A stretch of DNA of 64,000 bases, from positions 116,727,195-116,791,194 of the forward strand of contig CP136065.1 of the NCBI GenBank assembly GCA_032622095.1, read 5' to 3'. Positions 25,030 through 36,239 of the stretch are shown here, one piece after another; position 1 is the first letter of the stretch; the number at the start of each line of letters is the position of its first letter. The notes beneath the pieces were generated by a model that was not told where the DNA came from, searched no databases, and was given only the letters and a program-made list of their open reading frames with translations. Both the position numbers and the translations under genes were made by a program. This DNA is from Siphonodentalium dalli (Eukaryota; Mollusca; Scaphopoda; Gadilida; Siphonodentaliidae).

Positions 25030-25340
25030 ATGCGTGTTCGGCCATCCAGACCCAAAGTTACGACAACAGCAACAACACGTTTTATTTACGATTACTACAG
25101 TAAGTGTCGCCGCACATCACAAGTACTCCATACTCGATTGAGATTGAAATGCAGTAGTTTGAACTATGACCTATTCAGTAATCACATTAAAACGCCCCTC
25201 TATGTCGTTGTGGCAAAATGGAAACAGCACAGCATTACTTATTGGAATGTCCTGAATACAATGGTCGTAGGACTGAACTTATACCGAATGATATTAGATC
25301 AGAAAATACTCTTTTGTGTGGAACACAGGAGTCATCATGA
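25030..25340 (+). pseudogene. LINE C-terminal tail fragment, frameshifted
   Basis: An open frame with RRTSQVLHTRLRLKCSSLN and YDLFSNHI is the same basic block seen in the LINE tails at 10.2 and 53.1 kb. A shift of one frame near 25195 continues it with C-R-C-G, then a His in AQHYLLECP and the final Cys, completing the C-x-C...H...C tail. It then reaches TGA at 25338-25340. No RT or endonuclease sequence is attached. It lies just inside the left inverted arm. Confidence 0.75.
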
Positions 25341-25536
25341 ACATGTTACAATATCTGACGCGGTTGAACCATTTATCTCGAAAACAAAGCCATGTTCATG
25401 ACACTGTCATTTGTGCAAACTTCGTGAAAAGCATTGTTCCTGCTGAGCACGAAATTTACCTCACCAGATCGTCTGACATCTCACGGCGACGGGCGTATCA
25501 ATGACGTAAACAACATTATCTGTATTATATATATAA

Positions 25537-25990
25537 CTAGAAGGTGACCCGACTTCGTCCGGGCTTTGACCTTGAATTGTCCATTTTGAAGGTCAAGGTC
25601 AAGTGGGGTCACGATTTGACCAGTCCAAAACACTGCCCGGACAAAAGTACCCGACAAACGTGCCCGTGATATTCGTGCGTTTGACCTTGAAATAACCCGA
25701 TTTCAAGGTCAAGGTCACGTCGCACGGGCAAATTAATAGGTTTATGCCACTCCCCGGCAGAAGGTACCCCCACATAGCAAGTTTCATCGAAATCCCGTGA
25801 TATTCGGGCGTTTGACCTTGAAATTACCCGATTTCAAGGTCAAGGTCACGTCGCACGGGCAAATTAATAGGCCTATGTCACCCCCGGCCGAAAATATCCC
25901 CACATACCAAGTTTCATCGAAATCGGGTCGGCCGTTTTCGAGTTCATCGATTACACACAAACAAACAGATCTTCCAAAATATATAATAGA
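25537..25990 (+). repeat. Family A repeat, copy 1, with 131 bp internal units
   Basis: Head CTAGAAGGTGACCCGACTTC; body of 131 bp units each holding TTGACCTTGAAAT, ACCCGATTTCAAGGTCAAGG and CATCGAAATC; tail CACACAAACAAACAGATCTT followed by a TATATA run. Copy 2 at 30546-31423 is inverted. The open frames inside are by-products of the repeat. Within each unit GACCTTGAAAT...ATTTCAAGGTC is self-complementary. The element ends where family B begins. Confidence 0.85.
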
Positions 25991-27180
25991 CTAGCCGATG
26001 AGCCCGACGTTGTCCGGGCTATTCAAAAACCAAATTTCAATTCGATAGCTCTACCCGTTTCCGAGATCTGGTCTGCGCATTGCCCAATGTCATTTGCGGT
26101 TACCTCGGCCGGTGATGAGTTAACGCGACATCGGCCGGTTAAGAGTTAAACGCGATCACGTCTCGATGTTTTTCGATCACTGAAGCATGGTCCTGCGTTC
26201 TTCCCGATAATTAAGGTAGAAACTTTAAACGGACACAGGCGTGTGATACATCGTTGGAAATAGGAAGCGCCACAGATTCTAACCGTGCAAATTATATGAC
26301 TGGCAATTTATTATTCGCGCTATATCGAATCGATTTGTGAGCACCGAACTGAAATATATTAGCGCAAAACGGCGTAAAAACAGATTTGACCTTGGCACGT
26401 GAAAAGTTGATCTCCTGGTCCTGACCGCCTGGTCAAACTACACACACGTACCAAGTTTCGTCCCGATCGGTCGAGAATCTTCCGATATCTGGTCTGCGCA
26501 TGCGCGAAGCTGGCGTCGCACGGGCGAAGCTGGCGTCGCACGGGCTCGGCGACCCGATAAAATTTGTATCCGGGGCAAGATACATTCACATACCACATTT
26601 CAAGTCGATAGCTCCACCCGTTTCCGAGATCTGGTCTGTGCATGCGCGAAGCTGGCGTCGCACGGGCTCGGCGACCCGATATAATTCGTATCCGGGGCAA
26701 GATACATTCACATACCAAATTTCAAGTCGATAGCTCCACCCGTTTCCGAGATTTCGTCTGCGCATGCGCGAAGCTGGCGTCGCACGGGCTCGGCGATCCG
26801 ATAAAATTCGTATCCGGGGCAAGATACATTCACATACCAAATTTCAAGTCGATAGCCCCACCCGTTTCCGAGATCTCGTCTGCGCATGCGCGAAGCTGGC
26901 GTCGCACGGGCTCGGCGACCCGATAAAATTCGCATCCGGGGCAAGATACATTCACATAGCAAATTTCAAGTCGATAGCTCCACCCGTTTCCGAGATCTCG
27001 TCTGCGCATGCGCGAAGTGGGCGCCGCACGGGCTCACCAATACGACAACGTCCACCGCCTGGTCAAACTACACACACGTACCAAGTTTCGTCCCGATTGG
27101 TCGAGAATCGTAGATTTGTATCAATGACAAACAAACATACATACAGCCAGACAAACAGAGGTCTTCAAAATATATATGAG
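25991..27180 (+). repeat. Family B repeat with 122 bp tandem array
   Basis: Head CTAGCCGATGAGCCCGACGT; a central array (about 26490-27030) of five or so 122 bp units; tail ACAAACAAACATACATACAG with TCTTCAAAATATATA. Each unit carries GCGCATGCGCGAAGCTGGCG, TCGCACGGGCTCGGCGACCC, ATCCGGGGCAAGATACATTC and ACCCGTTTCCGAGAT. Because 122 is not a multiple of three, the long open frames here on both strands (up to 190 codons) shift meaning from unit to unit and are not genes. It is noticeably more GC- and CpG-rich than its surroundings. A second copy starts near 63666. Confidence 0.88.
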
Positions 27181-27210
27181 ATTGTATACAATCAGCCCCA
27201 ACGATTACAT

Positions 27211-28640
27211 CCTCACTATTCGCATACAGCCTCTCTCTCCCACATAAATTGTCGTTTACCTCCTGATAGAACTACCTTATGTCCACAGCCTCAGTTAAAA
27301 CTGAGGGCATATCCCTGTTTCCATTACTTAGAATAGCGTATATGGTAACAAAAAACAGTTAAAATTGCATCTTTGTTATTTACCAGTTGCTTTTTGTAAA
27401 GTGCCACAGGCTGTCGGACACCAACAGCCTTATATATCGTATAGAGTCGGATATAATAGCCATTCGGCCACAACATAGTGATGATATTGAGATCATATAT
27501 AATTCCTTTAGTATATGATGTGTCCAAGACGTAGAATAGTGTAGGGGAACATATAACAGTGAACATTTGCCAGTCGCTTGTTGTGGAGAGTCACACGGGC
27601 AGGCTTTCGGGAACCAACACATGTGTTGAAATCTAACACTCGGTTAATATTGAGATCATATCATTTCGGCATGTGGTGTCTTCAACACTTCAAATAAAGT
27701 AGGGGTTCTCAAAATTTTGACTTTCTTATTTTCCAGCCACTTTTCGTTAAGTGCGCATGCTTTCTGAACCCAATCCATCTATATAAATTGTGTATTTCCT
27801 TAGGCAACTACCCATTGTCCATGATGTTATAGTTCCAGTTCGTGGTGTGTTCTACTCTTCAAATTGAGTAGGGGGTAATAAAAACAGTGGAAATCGAATT
27901 ATTTATTTTCTAGTCGCTTGTTGTAACGTATTCCTGGCTGTCGGGTGCCAGCCCATCTATAACAACTGTGTATTTCCTGATAGAATAGCCATTTGTCCAG
28001 ATCGTCGTTTGACATTCAGAGTACATCCATTCAGTTCGTGATGGGTTCAATGGTGTACATGGGTAGGGCTACCTCAAAATTCGCCTTTATCGTTTGCATC
28101 TGCTTTTTGTGAGGTGCCACGGTGCTCTCGCGCGAACAGTTGGTTCGGTGATTCAGCCACATCGCGGGTGATATTGATAGCATATGCCTTCAGTTAGTGG
28201 TGTGTTCAAGACTTCAAATAGGGATTGCAGTCCCCTGGGACAGTGCAAATTAGCCCATTTCGTTTGCCAGCCGCTTGTTGTAAAGTGCCACAGGCTTTCG
28301 GGAACCATCTCATCCATAACATATGCGTATTTCCGGATAATACTATCATTTTTCCACACCCTCAGTTAACATTGAGAGTATCTAATTTGTTTAAGACTTC
28401 TGAACGTTGAATAGTGGGGTCCTCAAAACATAGAAAATTCGCCTTTCGTGTTTGCCAGCCGCTTTTTGTAAAGTGTCCCAGGATTTCGGGGGAACCAAAC
28501 CGCCCATACCAATTGATAATTTCAAGCTAACACTACCTTTCGTTCACACACTCAGCTAAGTTTGAAGGCATTTACTTCGGTTCATGGTGTGGTCAAGACA
28601 TTAAATGGGTTAAAGGGTACTGTACGCCATTTTCAATAAA
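27211..28640. repeat. Degenerate 165-190 bp tandem repeat, about seven units
   Basis: The box CCAGTCGCTTGTTGTAAAGT-like recurs at about 27383, 27569, 27735, 27911, 28097, 28265 and 28454. Each is followed by a CAGGCTTTCGGGAACCAAC-like box, a TGTGTATTTCC box, and a (C)AGTTCGTGGTGTGTTCAAGA-like box. Units are well diverged, so this array is older than the 122 bp array next to it. One further unit is stranded at about 29210-29350. The short open frames are not conserved between units. Confidence 0.8.
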
Positions 28641-29209
28641 TTTCCGGTGATAACAACGATCTATTATCGATAATATATAGAAACATAAGTAATTTGAGTC
28701 GAAGATGTATTCTGTAAACGCTCAGGTTAATAGGCTATCTTAAAATTTAATAATTTAAAAGTTAATAATTTAATATAAATTGAATTTATGGCTGGAGCCA
28801 TAAAATGGCGTAAATTAAAATACGAATTTCCTTGTACAAGACGTAATCAAATTATAATTGAGGGATACTGGATTAGTAAACCCATTGCACACACGATCGT
28901 TTGAAACATTATGCTGATACGGGGCGAAAACTCAAGCCACTCACTGACTAGTGACGATACAATAACATAAATGAGTACATGGGACACTAGTAATAGTATG
29001 CATATATAATATAACTTTTATTTGATACATTTGGTTGAAAACTGAAAATTAATCGACAACAACATTTTGTATTTTTGCATTCCGATAAATTTGCCATCCG
29101 TAACACTACTTCATACTCAACAGACTTTCAAATAATGGAAAAATTGTTACCTTATTCTCCGACTCAGAGACTATAGAAACCAACAACAACAATTGGGTAC
29201 AGTATCCCT

Positions 29210-29350
29210 TTAAGGGGTCTCCCAAAAACAGTGAGTATTCGCCTTTCTCATTTGCCAACTGTTTTTGTAAAGTGACCCAAACATTCAAGAACCAACCCAT
29301 CCATAAAAGATGTGAATTTCTTCATATAGCGTACATTTCTCTACACCCTC
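29210..29350. repeat. Isolated unit of the 27.2-28.6 kb tandem repeat
   Basis: GCCTTTCTCATTTGCCAACT, GTAAAGTGACCCAAACATTC and AACCAACCCATCCATAA follow the same box order as the main array, about 570 bp beyond its end. Confidence 0.65.
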
Positions 29351-29384
29351 ACCCTGCTCAACACATCTGTAATAGATTAAACGG

Positions 29385-29936
29385 TCTCTCTGGACAAAAT
29401 GTTCAGTACAATATTCATACTGGGTCCCATTAAGAACAATTAGAAAATGTATGTAAAATCGTTACCAAAAATATGTAATTTTTCGACCAAAACGTGTTTT
29501 GGGGAGGGGTAGCTAGAATTTTCTGTTAACTTTCTTCTTAGTATGTTTGCCAGATAACTACTACACCATATGGATTAAATATTTCGGAATTATTACAATA
29601 TCGGTTTGAATAATAACATTTGAAAAATAATATTTTTGTGAAAAGGGCTATTTTTCAGAAAAAAAATTAATGTTTCGGCTCCAAAATCTAAATTAACCAA
29701 CACTTTTTACATATCAAGTAGATATATGGTATGTTGTAGTAATTTTAACACCAACAATGTTGTAAAATATGTTAGGGCATATCGTTAATTTGACAATAGC
29801 CACCACCAATTCCGTTATTTTTCACTATAATTTTCGACAATAGTATATATTTCTCCTTTAAAAAAAGTTGGTTTCAACTTGTTCTACCGTGGGTAGGGGT
29901 ACCCGATCACTTTTGGCGTTTGGCCGCTGCACTATA
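29385..29936 (-). repeat. Right arm of the 5.6 kb inverted-repeat structure
   Basis: Reverse complement counterpart of 24354-25015. The outer edge is at TTTGGCCGCTGC (29919-29930); inner similarity fades near 29385 at GTCTCTCTGGACAAAATGTT. Abundant small indels separate the arms. Confidence 0.75.
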
Positions 29937-29963
29937 GGCAAAGTGTGGGGTCATGACAAGGCT

Positions 29964-30340
29964 CTACATATTGGTGAATTCACGGGAGGTCATTCGTAAC
30001 AAGTTGGTGAACATCAGAGCTGCTTCTATAATAATACTGTTCTCGTTAAGTCTTAGGGTAATATCTCCTTTGATAAGAGCTTCATACAATAATACTCCTA
30101 ACGCTTTCATGGTTTGTGTCAATTCCGTGCGATTATGTATATAACAAGGGCAATGCGTAAAAAAAAGTGTTCCGCATCGCCAACAGGGCTTCCGCGGGCG
30201 CACATGACGTTATCAGCTAAGTTGTTGTAAATTTATCATAATTCAGGTCGCTACAAATGTTTCTGATTCCACAATATATAATATTACAGTCGCCAAGGTG
30301 AACGTGTAACGGAATCTTGGTCTTGGGACAATTGTAGATT
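29964..30340 (-). pseudogene. LINE C-terminal tail fragment
   Basis: Minus-strand coding remnants show RNICSDLNYDKF, matching RNNCSDLNFDKF of the LINE at 52.9-56.3 kb. A C-x-x-C-G pair, HCPCY and a hydrophobic C-terminus ending SREFTNM follow. The stretch between the Cys pair and the His is shorter than in relatives, and frames shift near the T-run at about 30165, so the copy is dead. It is probably the 3' continuation of the RT fragment at 31598-32010, from which family A copy 2 separates it. Confidence 0.7.
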
Positions 30341-30545
30341 TAAAGACATATTATGGACTTGTTCGAGTGCGTGAAATTGATAAGATAGTACTCAGGCGCT
30401 ATGCCAACCTGGGAAATGTAGCATTCTACTAATATAACATCGCCGAAAATGTCACAGAAATCGACTATACCGTCCACTCCATAGAACACATCGTCTGAAC
30501 TACGCTCAATTGTAAATATTTGCATCTCTATATATCTATTATATA

Positions 30546-31423
30546 TTTTTGGAAGATCTGTGTGTGTGTCTGTGTGTGTGTCTGTGTGTGTGTCTGTCTG
30601 TAATCGATGGACTCAAAAAACGGCCGAGCCGATTTCGATGAATCTTGGTATGTGTGGGTATTTTCGGCCGGGGAGTGACATGAGCCTATTAATATGCCCG
30701 TACGACGTGACCTTGACCTTGAAATCGGGTAATTTCAAGGTCAAACGCCCGAATATCACGGGATTTCGTTGAAACTTGGTATGTGGGTGTTTTTTCGGCC
30801 GGGGAGTGGCATAAACCTATTAATTTACCCGTGCGACGTGACATTGACCTTGAAATCGGGTCATTTCAAGGTCAAACGCCCGAATATCACGGGATTTCGA
30901 TGAAACTTGGTATGTGGGGGTACTTTCGTATGAGGAGTCTCATAAGCATATTAATTTGCCCGTGCGACGTGACCTTGGCCTTGAAATCGGGTCATTTCAA
31001 GGTCAAACGCCCAAATATCACGGGATTTCGATGAAACTTGGTATGTGGGGGTACTTTCGTATGGGGAGTCTCATAAGAATATTCATTTGCCCGTGCGACG
31101 TTACATTGGCCTTGAACTCGGGTCAATTCAAGGTCAAATCGCCAATTTTGATGGTATTTCGACGAAATTTTATACATATGGTTACTTTTGTCCACTGGGT
31201 GTTTTGGACGGGTCAAATCGTGACCCCGACCTGACCATGACCTTCAAAATGATCAATTCAAGGTCAAATCGGGTAAAAGCGGATGGATTTCGACGGGTAC
31301 TTTTGTCGGGTACTTTTGTTCGGGCAGTGTTTTGGACGGGTCAAATCGTGACCCCACTTGACATTGGCCTTCAAAATAGACAATTCAAGGTCAAAGCCCG
31401 GACGAAGTCGGGTCACCTTCTAG
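30546..31423 (-). repeat. Family A repeat, copy 2, inserted in a LINE remnant
   Basis: Read on the minus strand it begins CTAGAAGGTGACCCGACTTC at 31423 and ends in an ACACAGACACACAC tail with GATCTTCCAAAAATATAT at about 30546. The body is a regular 131 bp array: the GATTTCGATGAAACTTGG-type box starts at about 30631, 30762, 30893, 31024, 31155 and 31285. Each unit has GACCTTGAAATCGGGT with ATTTCAAGGTCAAACGCCC. Nested open frames on both strands repeat the same residues every unit and are not genes. Confidence 0.88.
30558..30601. repeat. (TGTGTGTC)n microsatellite
   Basis: Alternating TGTGTGTC units within the tail of family A copy 2. On the minus strand this corresponds to the ACAAACA/ACAGACA tail of copy 1. 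Confidence 0.85.
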
Positions 31424-31597
31424 TATATATATATAATCGGGACGCAACTATGGGCGGTAACCTAACACAAATGATTTCGCCATCTATAGAGTCATTGTAT
31501 TTATTAATTAATATATAAGAATGACGATGTGTGTTGTCAATTTGGATTAATACAAAAAATATTCTCAATTTCTATTTGATCACCCTATCGGATTGTT

Positions 31598-32010
31598 TCA
31601 CATCACTTTAAAGGCGTCATATGTTTTACTTTTTATTTCATCTGACAAAACATTCCAGACATCAATCGTGCTCGGGCAGAATGTTTTCTTGAAGAGTTCG
31701 GGATAACAAACGTAGTTTTCTAAATCATCTGAATTGCGTAAAATAAAGAATAACGGCTGATATCTCCGACATGAGGTAGACGCAGTTCGGTTTAAAAATA
31801 AAGGGGCTTTGTTGTTAACAATTTTGTACATTAGACATAGTTTCTGTGCATCCCTACGGCGCTGCAGCGGCTGCCATCCAAGTTCCTTTAACAATGTGGC
31901 GTTTGACGAAGATCTCGTTAGACATCAAACCACTCTCGCTGCATCGTAGTAAAGTTTGTCTAATGTTATAATTCACTACATTCAGGGGCAGAATCACAGA
32001 GCCAGTTGCC
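31598..32010 (-). pseudogene. LINE RT-thumb fragment
   Basis: The minus-strand frame contains LDKLYYDAARVV, LTRSSSNATLLKELGWQPLQ and RRRDAQKLCLMYKIVNNKAP, then WNVLSDEIKS. This is the region just C-terminal to the RT palm in CR1/L2-like proteins; the LINE at 53.5 kb has the parallel LDRLYIDGGRII and TGLTRSS motifs. An in-frame stop lies between the Val-Val and Leu-Thr-Arg blocks, and a one-base shift lies near 31965. The palm with the catalytic motif is missing. The 3' continuation is probably 29964-30340. Confidence 0.75.
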
Positions 32011-34229
32011 ATATTCTAGTATATATAGTAGGTAATACGCGAGCTTTAAGATCAAGCGTGGGCGTGAAAAATCTCGCGAGCTGTGCATGTGACATCCAAA
32101 TCAAAGTGCCGATAGAGCCTAAATAAGCGGTAGATAACATTTTGCCTAGCGTGGCGTGTGTGAACTGTGCCTAAATTAAATAGCAACATCACTGTCCGCA
32201 ACTCATCTTGAAACAAGAAAAATATCTTATGTCAAGAAACTTACAAGAAAATACCTATAATACGTTTGCTTGGGAGCGCTGACACACTGAGAAATGAGGT
32301 GGAATATTCTTATAACCAGAAATTATTTCTAACGATTAAGAAATTATTTCTAGGGTCGTTATTGTATGGAGCCCGCTGGCCCTTCCCACGAGTAAGGAGC
32401 AAATATATAGTGAGGACCTGATATATCTGGGAGGGACTATATCGCACCAAATGTTACGAATTAGGAAGGTTAGGAATTTTCAAGTAAGGGCCACTGATTT
32501 AAGGTGCAAAATTCAGACTCTCACGTAAGTATATTCGTCACCAACTTAAACTACTTTATCAAAACTGGCCGAAGATATGATCCAAACGAGACAACTAAAA
32601 TTTTGGTAACCACGAAACCAGAAGCATGAACAGTGAAAAACACATTTTTTCTTTGTATTAAAATTCTAATCCAATTCTTCCTGCGTAGAAATTCGAGAAG
32701 TATTAGAGTATCGACCAGCACGTGATATTAAATTGATGTACGTTCCGTATATAATGTGGACGACTTGATAATGTGTCAGTCTAATATAACAACAGGTCGA
32801 GCTTGTGACTCGCTGAATCTTCTATGGATATTGAGCATTTTGACTATATATACCTGTGCAGTGTACGATTGCTTTCAAACTTGATTATATAGATGTATGT
32901 TATTTGTCTGTTAACTAGGATAACCTTAACCCAATACCATGCTATGCAACTTTAACTCAGGGTTTTCCTATATGTAGCCAACATTCACACGTTCCTGGGT
33001 ATGTTATGCGTGCGTGGACGGGTCGGGAACAAGGATAACATGTATACAACAAGTTAACTTCTATACATGCACATACAAAATTTATTAAAAAATTAAATTT
33101 CAAATAAAGTAATTTCCTAAACTCTTGTTGAACTATATTGGAACATTTGAATACACGTTTGTTCAAGAATAGAAAACTGATAGATATATATATATATGTT
33201 TCGCAAAACAAACCTAAACATGCGCGAAATGGGTTCTCTCAATCTCATCTGGTATTTGACCAATATTTAGAAATTAGTTTATGGTTTATAAGAGGTGATC
33301 AGAATAAACAAAGGGAAAACTATGCGCATATATATTCGTGTATATATATATATAATAGTAGAAATGCTATTCAACTCACCGGCATGCAGAGTATTTCCGT
33401 AGATTGTGAACCAGGAGTCTAACAGAAGTAATCTATCGTATTTTAACAGTGTATACTATGTCAGATTCGAACAACGGACATGATAACAAAGGATGCAGAG
33501 CACATTGAATGAAAGTGTTGACTGTCTGATAGCTCGAAATAGCTGGTATATGCGCCACAACGGTTCCGCTTTATTTTTTGTGGGCGATGACTAAACACAG
33601 TAACTTGATAAGAGACGAGCTATAGAAGCTGTTAATATGTGTACTTTGAATATGCATTTGTGAATTCAAGGATTGCTCAATTGCTATCAGAACAAAGGAA
33701 TGCACCCTCCAAATTCTCCCGGCTCATTGGTCCGTATGTGGGATATCCACGCGGCGAGTTGATATTATCACTGCCGATCTGTCACGTCTAGCATATAACA
33801 CCCGAATAGTTGTGATTATATCATTAATTTAAAAAAACGTGGAGACGCTGTGCACACCGCTCCCTCCCTGCAGACACAACTAACTCAGATCATTGGCACT
33901 GTGATTTTTTTTTTGGACAAGAGATGACCACTGTAGACCAGAATGGAGCGTTCTTCGTGAACATCATTTTTTTTTCCAAACTGGTCACATACAAACATAC
34001 AACCTACGTTTGTTAAAAGAGAAGAATCACAAAATAATCTGTAATGTAATTCTGAAAAGAAAATGTGACAGCATGAGAACCATATAAATCCAATTTCCGG
34101 GAAACGGGGGTACCGGGAAATCGAGCTGCCCCGTTGTCGATAAAATTTAGCACGGAGGTAAGAAAACTTACATTTTATGGCTGTTATCGTGGCATTTCGT
34201 ATTGCAGAACAATAGTGTAACATTGTATT
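32011..34229. other. Intergenic DNA with TA microsatellites
   Basis: Short TA runs occur at about 33185-33198 and 33340-33354. Open frames are short, overlap antisense, and show no family features. Confidence 0.5.
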
Positions 34230-34625
34230 TAAATAGTAACTAACTCGTTATTAACGATTTAGCAACTATCTGGGTTTTTTTGTAACGATCTCGCTAAATC
34301 GTTGAAACGAGTTAGTGTAATTGAGTTGTTTTCTTGTAACAACCCAGATAACTTGTTATAATGATTTAACTAACTTGTTATAACGACTTACCTAACAAAC
34401 TGTTCTGCTGGTACGATTCATTAACTCGTGTTTTATGCTTCGCCTCCCAATTGCAGCTCAAATGCGCCACACAGAGAGACCAAAACAAATCAGTTGTCAA
34501 CTCGTTATACAATTTAGTAACTGACTTTTTTTCTTGTAACGATTTCGCTAAGTCGTTATAACAATTTTGTAACTAAATTTTTCGTGCAACGATTTCGCTA
34601 AGTCGTAAAAGGCGTTAGTAATATG
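34230..34625. repeat. Cluster of diverged palindromic motifs
   Basis: Variants of TAACTCGTTATAACGACTTA and ACGATTTCGCTAAGTCGTTA recur at least eight times in both orientations, flanking a unique core (about 34420-34500). It begins near GTAACTAACTCGTTA and ends near CGTAAAAGGCGTTAGTAAT, so the ends are mutually inverted. It is probably a foldback or MITE-type element with subterminal repeats, lying just downstream of the DIRS-like remnant. Confidence 0.6.
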
Positions 34626-34779
34626 TCCAATCAGCAGCGACTTGAAGTTTATGCGTTACACCCAGCGCCCCGGTGTACGCACACATCGCGGTGTATATAT
34701 CGACAGTGGTAGCTCCATGAATTCCATTACTATAGTTCCCAGTTCCCCGTTCTCAAAATACAATATTTTCTACTGGTAT

Positions 34780-36230
34780 ACAGTAAAGTGTCTAATGATT
34801 TGTGTTCTGCCATAATACCGAGAAACTGATTTCGCATAAGGTTCTGATTCCCATCTAGACAACAGATCTGCAATCATATTGGAGTTGCTACTAAAGTGCA
34901 CACTTCTAACTTCAAATTGATATATAGAGCCTGCTCTGCCAAATAGAAAATTTCTCTTTGACATGATTGTAAAAATTTATCCTTTGTTTTCCCAGTATTG
35001 ATCATCGTAACAGAAACTAGGTTGTCACAATATATTTTTATCCTTTATTTCCCCAGAGTTTCAGTGCAACACATAAGGTTAATAACTCCAAAGAATTGAT
35101 GTCTAGATGCTTATGCAAAATATTTGTTGGAAATGAGGGATGGAAAATTCCTCATTGAACATCCCCCCAGACCCAGAAAGACATGCGTCTGTTGAGAAGA
35201 CCTCATCGGGTTGAGATCACTCCTCCATAATTATACAGCATCGAGATTCCATTATTTTCTCTCAAAAATATTGCCCACGAGAGTAAGTCTTTGAAAACAA
35301 ATTGTTGAATAGAAATTTGTCGCTTAGGGTGAAGGGAATCGAATGATTTTAGCCAGACTGGAAATAAACAATCTGCCTGGCTTTATACATTGATTGATAA
35401 AATGATGTTTTCCAAGAAGGGATTGCAATTCTCTCAGTGAGGCCTTCTTTTTATTCAGCCAAAGATTAACTGATCTCTGCTATTCTATAATCAGTAATGG
35501 TTAAGGTAAGGGACACTTTGTCAAATTGTTTTCCAAGAAATGTCATGTAAGTATGTGGAGCCCTTGCCTTCTCAACAGACTCGACTAGACCACAATTTGA
35601 CAACAATTCACCTAAATACTAAGAGGCTAACAGCTGTTTCGGGTGTGTCTGCTCCAGCAAAATCGTTCAATTAGTTTAACGGGAAATATCCCTTTCTGCC
35701 CATCATATAAGTTATCATGGAAGAAACCATTTGGAAGATGTTTACTGAAGACTTCAAACCCATCGGTAAGGCGGTGTCAAAGTAAATTTGATTGTCGCAA
35801 ACAAATCCCAAATGATGAATATCACCAGGGTCGATAAAACTTGTCTATACGATTTTTAAAAGTATTTCATGTAAAACAGACAACCCCGTCCAAGCTTCTT
35901 AATTGACTCAACCAAATGATCAACTGTTTGATAAACTACTTTGATGTGTTGACCCAGATAGTTATTGTTTGGAATGTGCTCATTAATAGAATGGCCTAAA
36001 GGGAAACTGAGGTCAAATATTATTCTTCTTTCAACTGATTCTCTTTTTGGGACTGTATTTATTCAATGGGGATATATGAATTTCATTACTAAATGGATTT
36101 TTATCAAATGGACCAATCACTGAGTTGTTAAATTGTTCTTTCATAATATATTTGGACAAAGCTTCTGGATACTGTAAGGCTCCCCTATGATTTGGAAAGA
36201 GGTTTCTCTGCATGTTTGTCATTAATTTGG
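34780..36230 (-). pseudogene. DIRS-like RT and RNase H remnant
   Basis: Read on the minus strand, the pieces follow the order of DIRS-type Pol: YPEALSKYIMKEQ, GPFDKNPF and HISPLNKYSPKK, then RIIFDLSFPLGHSINEHIP, then FDTALPMGLKSSVNIFQ. The catalytic box reads Leu-Asn-stop-Leu-Asn-Asp-Phe-Ala-Gly-Ala where Tyr-x-Asp-Asp is expected, so the Tyr is a stop and the first Asp is Asn. RNase H pieces follow: YCDNLVSVTMINTGKTKD, then VHFSSNSNMIADLLSRWE. Multiple stops and frameshifts kill it. A Ty3-like RNase H was considered, but the RT motifs and the RNase H closing motif fit DIRS better. No tyrosine recombinase piece was recognised. Confidence 0.78.
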
Positions 36231-36239
36231 TTCCCCATG

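Noticed and set aside
26359-27336. Overlapping 75-190 codon frames on both strands as a gene family
   Set aside because: They are translations of the 122 bp array in different phases.
30560-31518. Frames repeating MKLGMWGYF-like residues as a protein
   Set aside because: Products of the 131 bp repeat; the antisense strand is equally open and no domain is seen.
35643-35837. 64-codon plus frame
   Set aside because: Antisense to the DIRS-like RT remnant.
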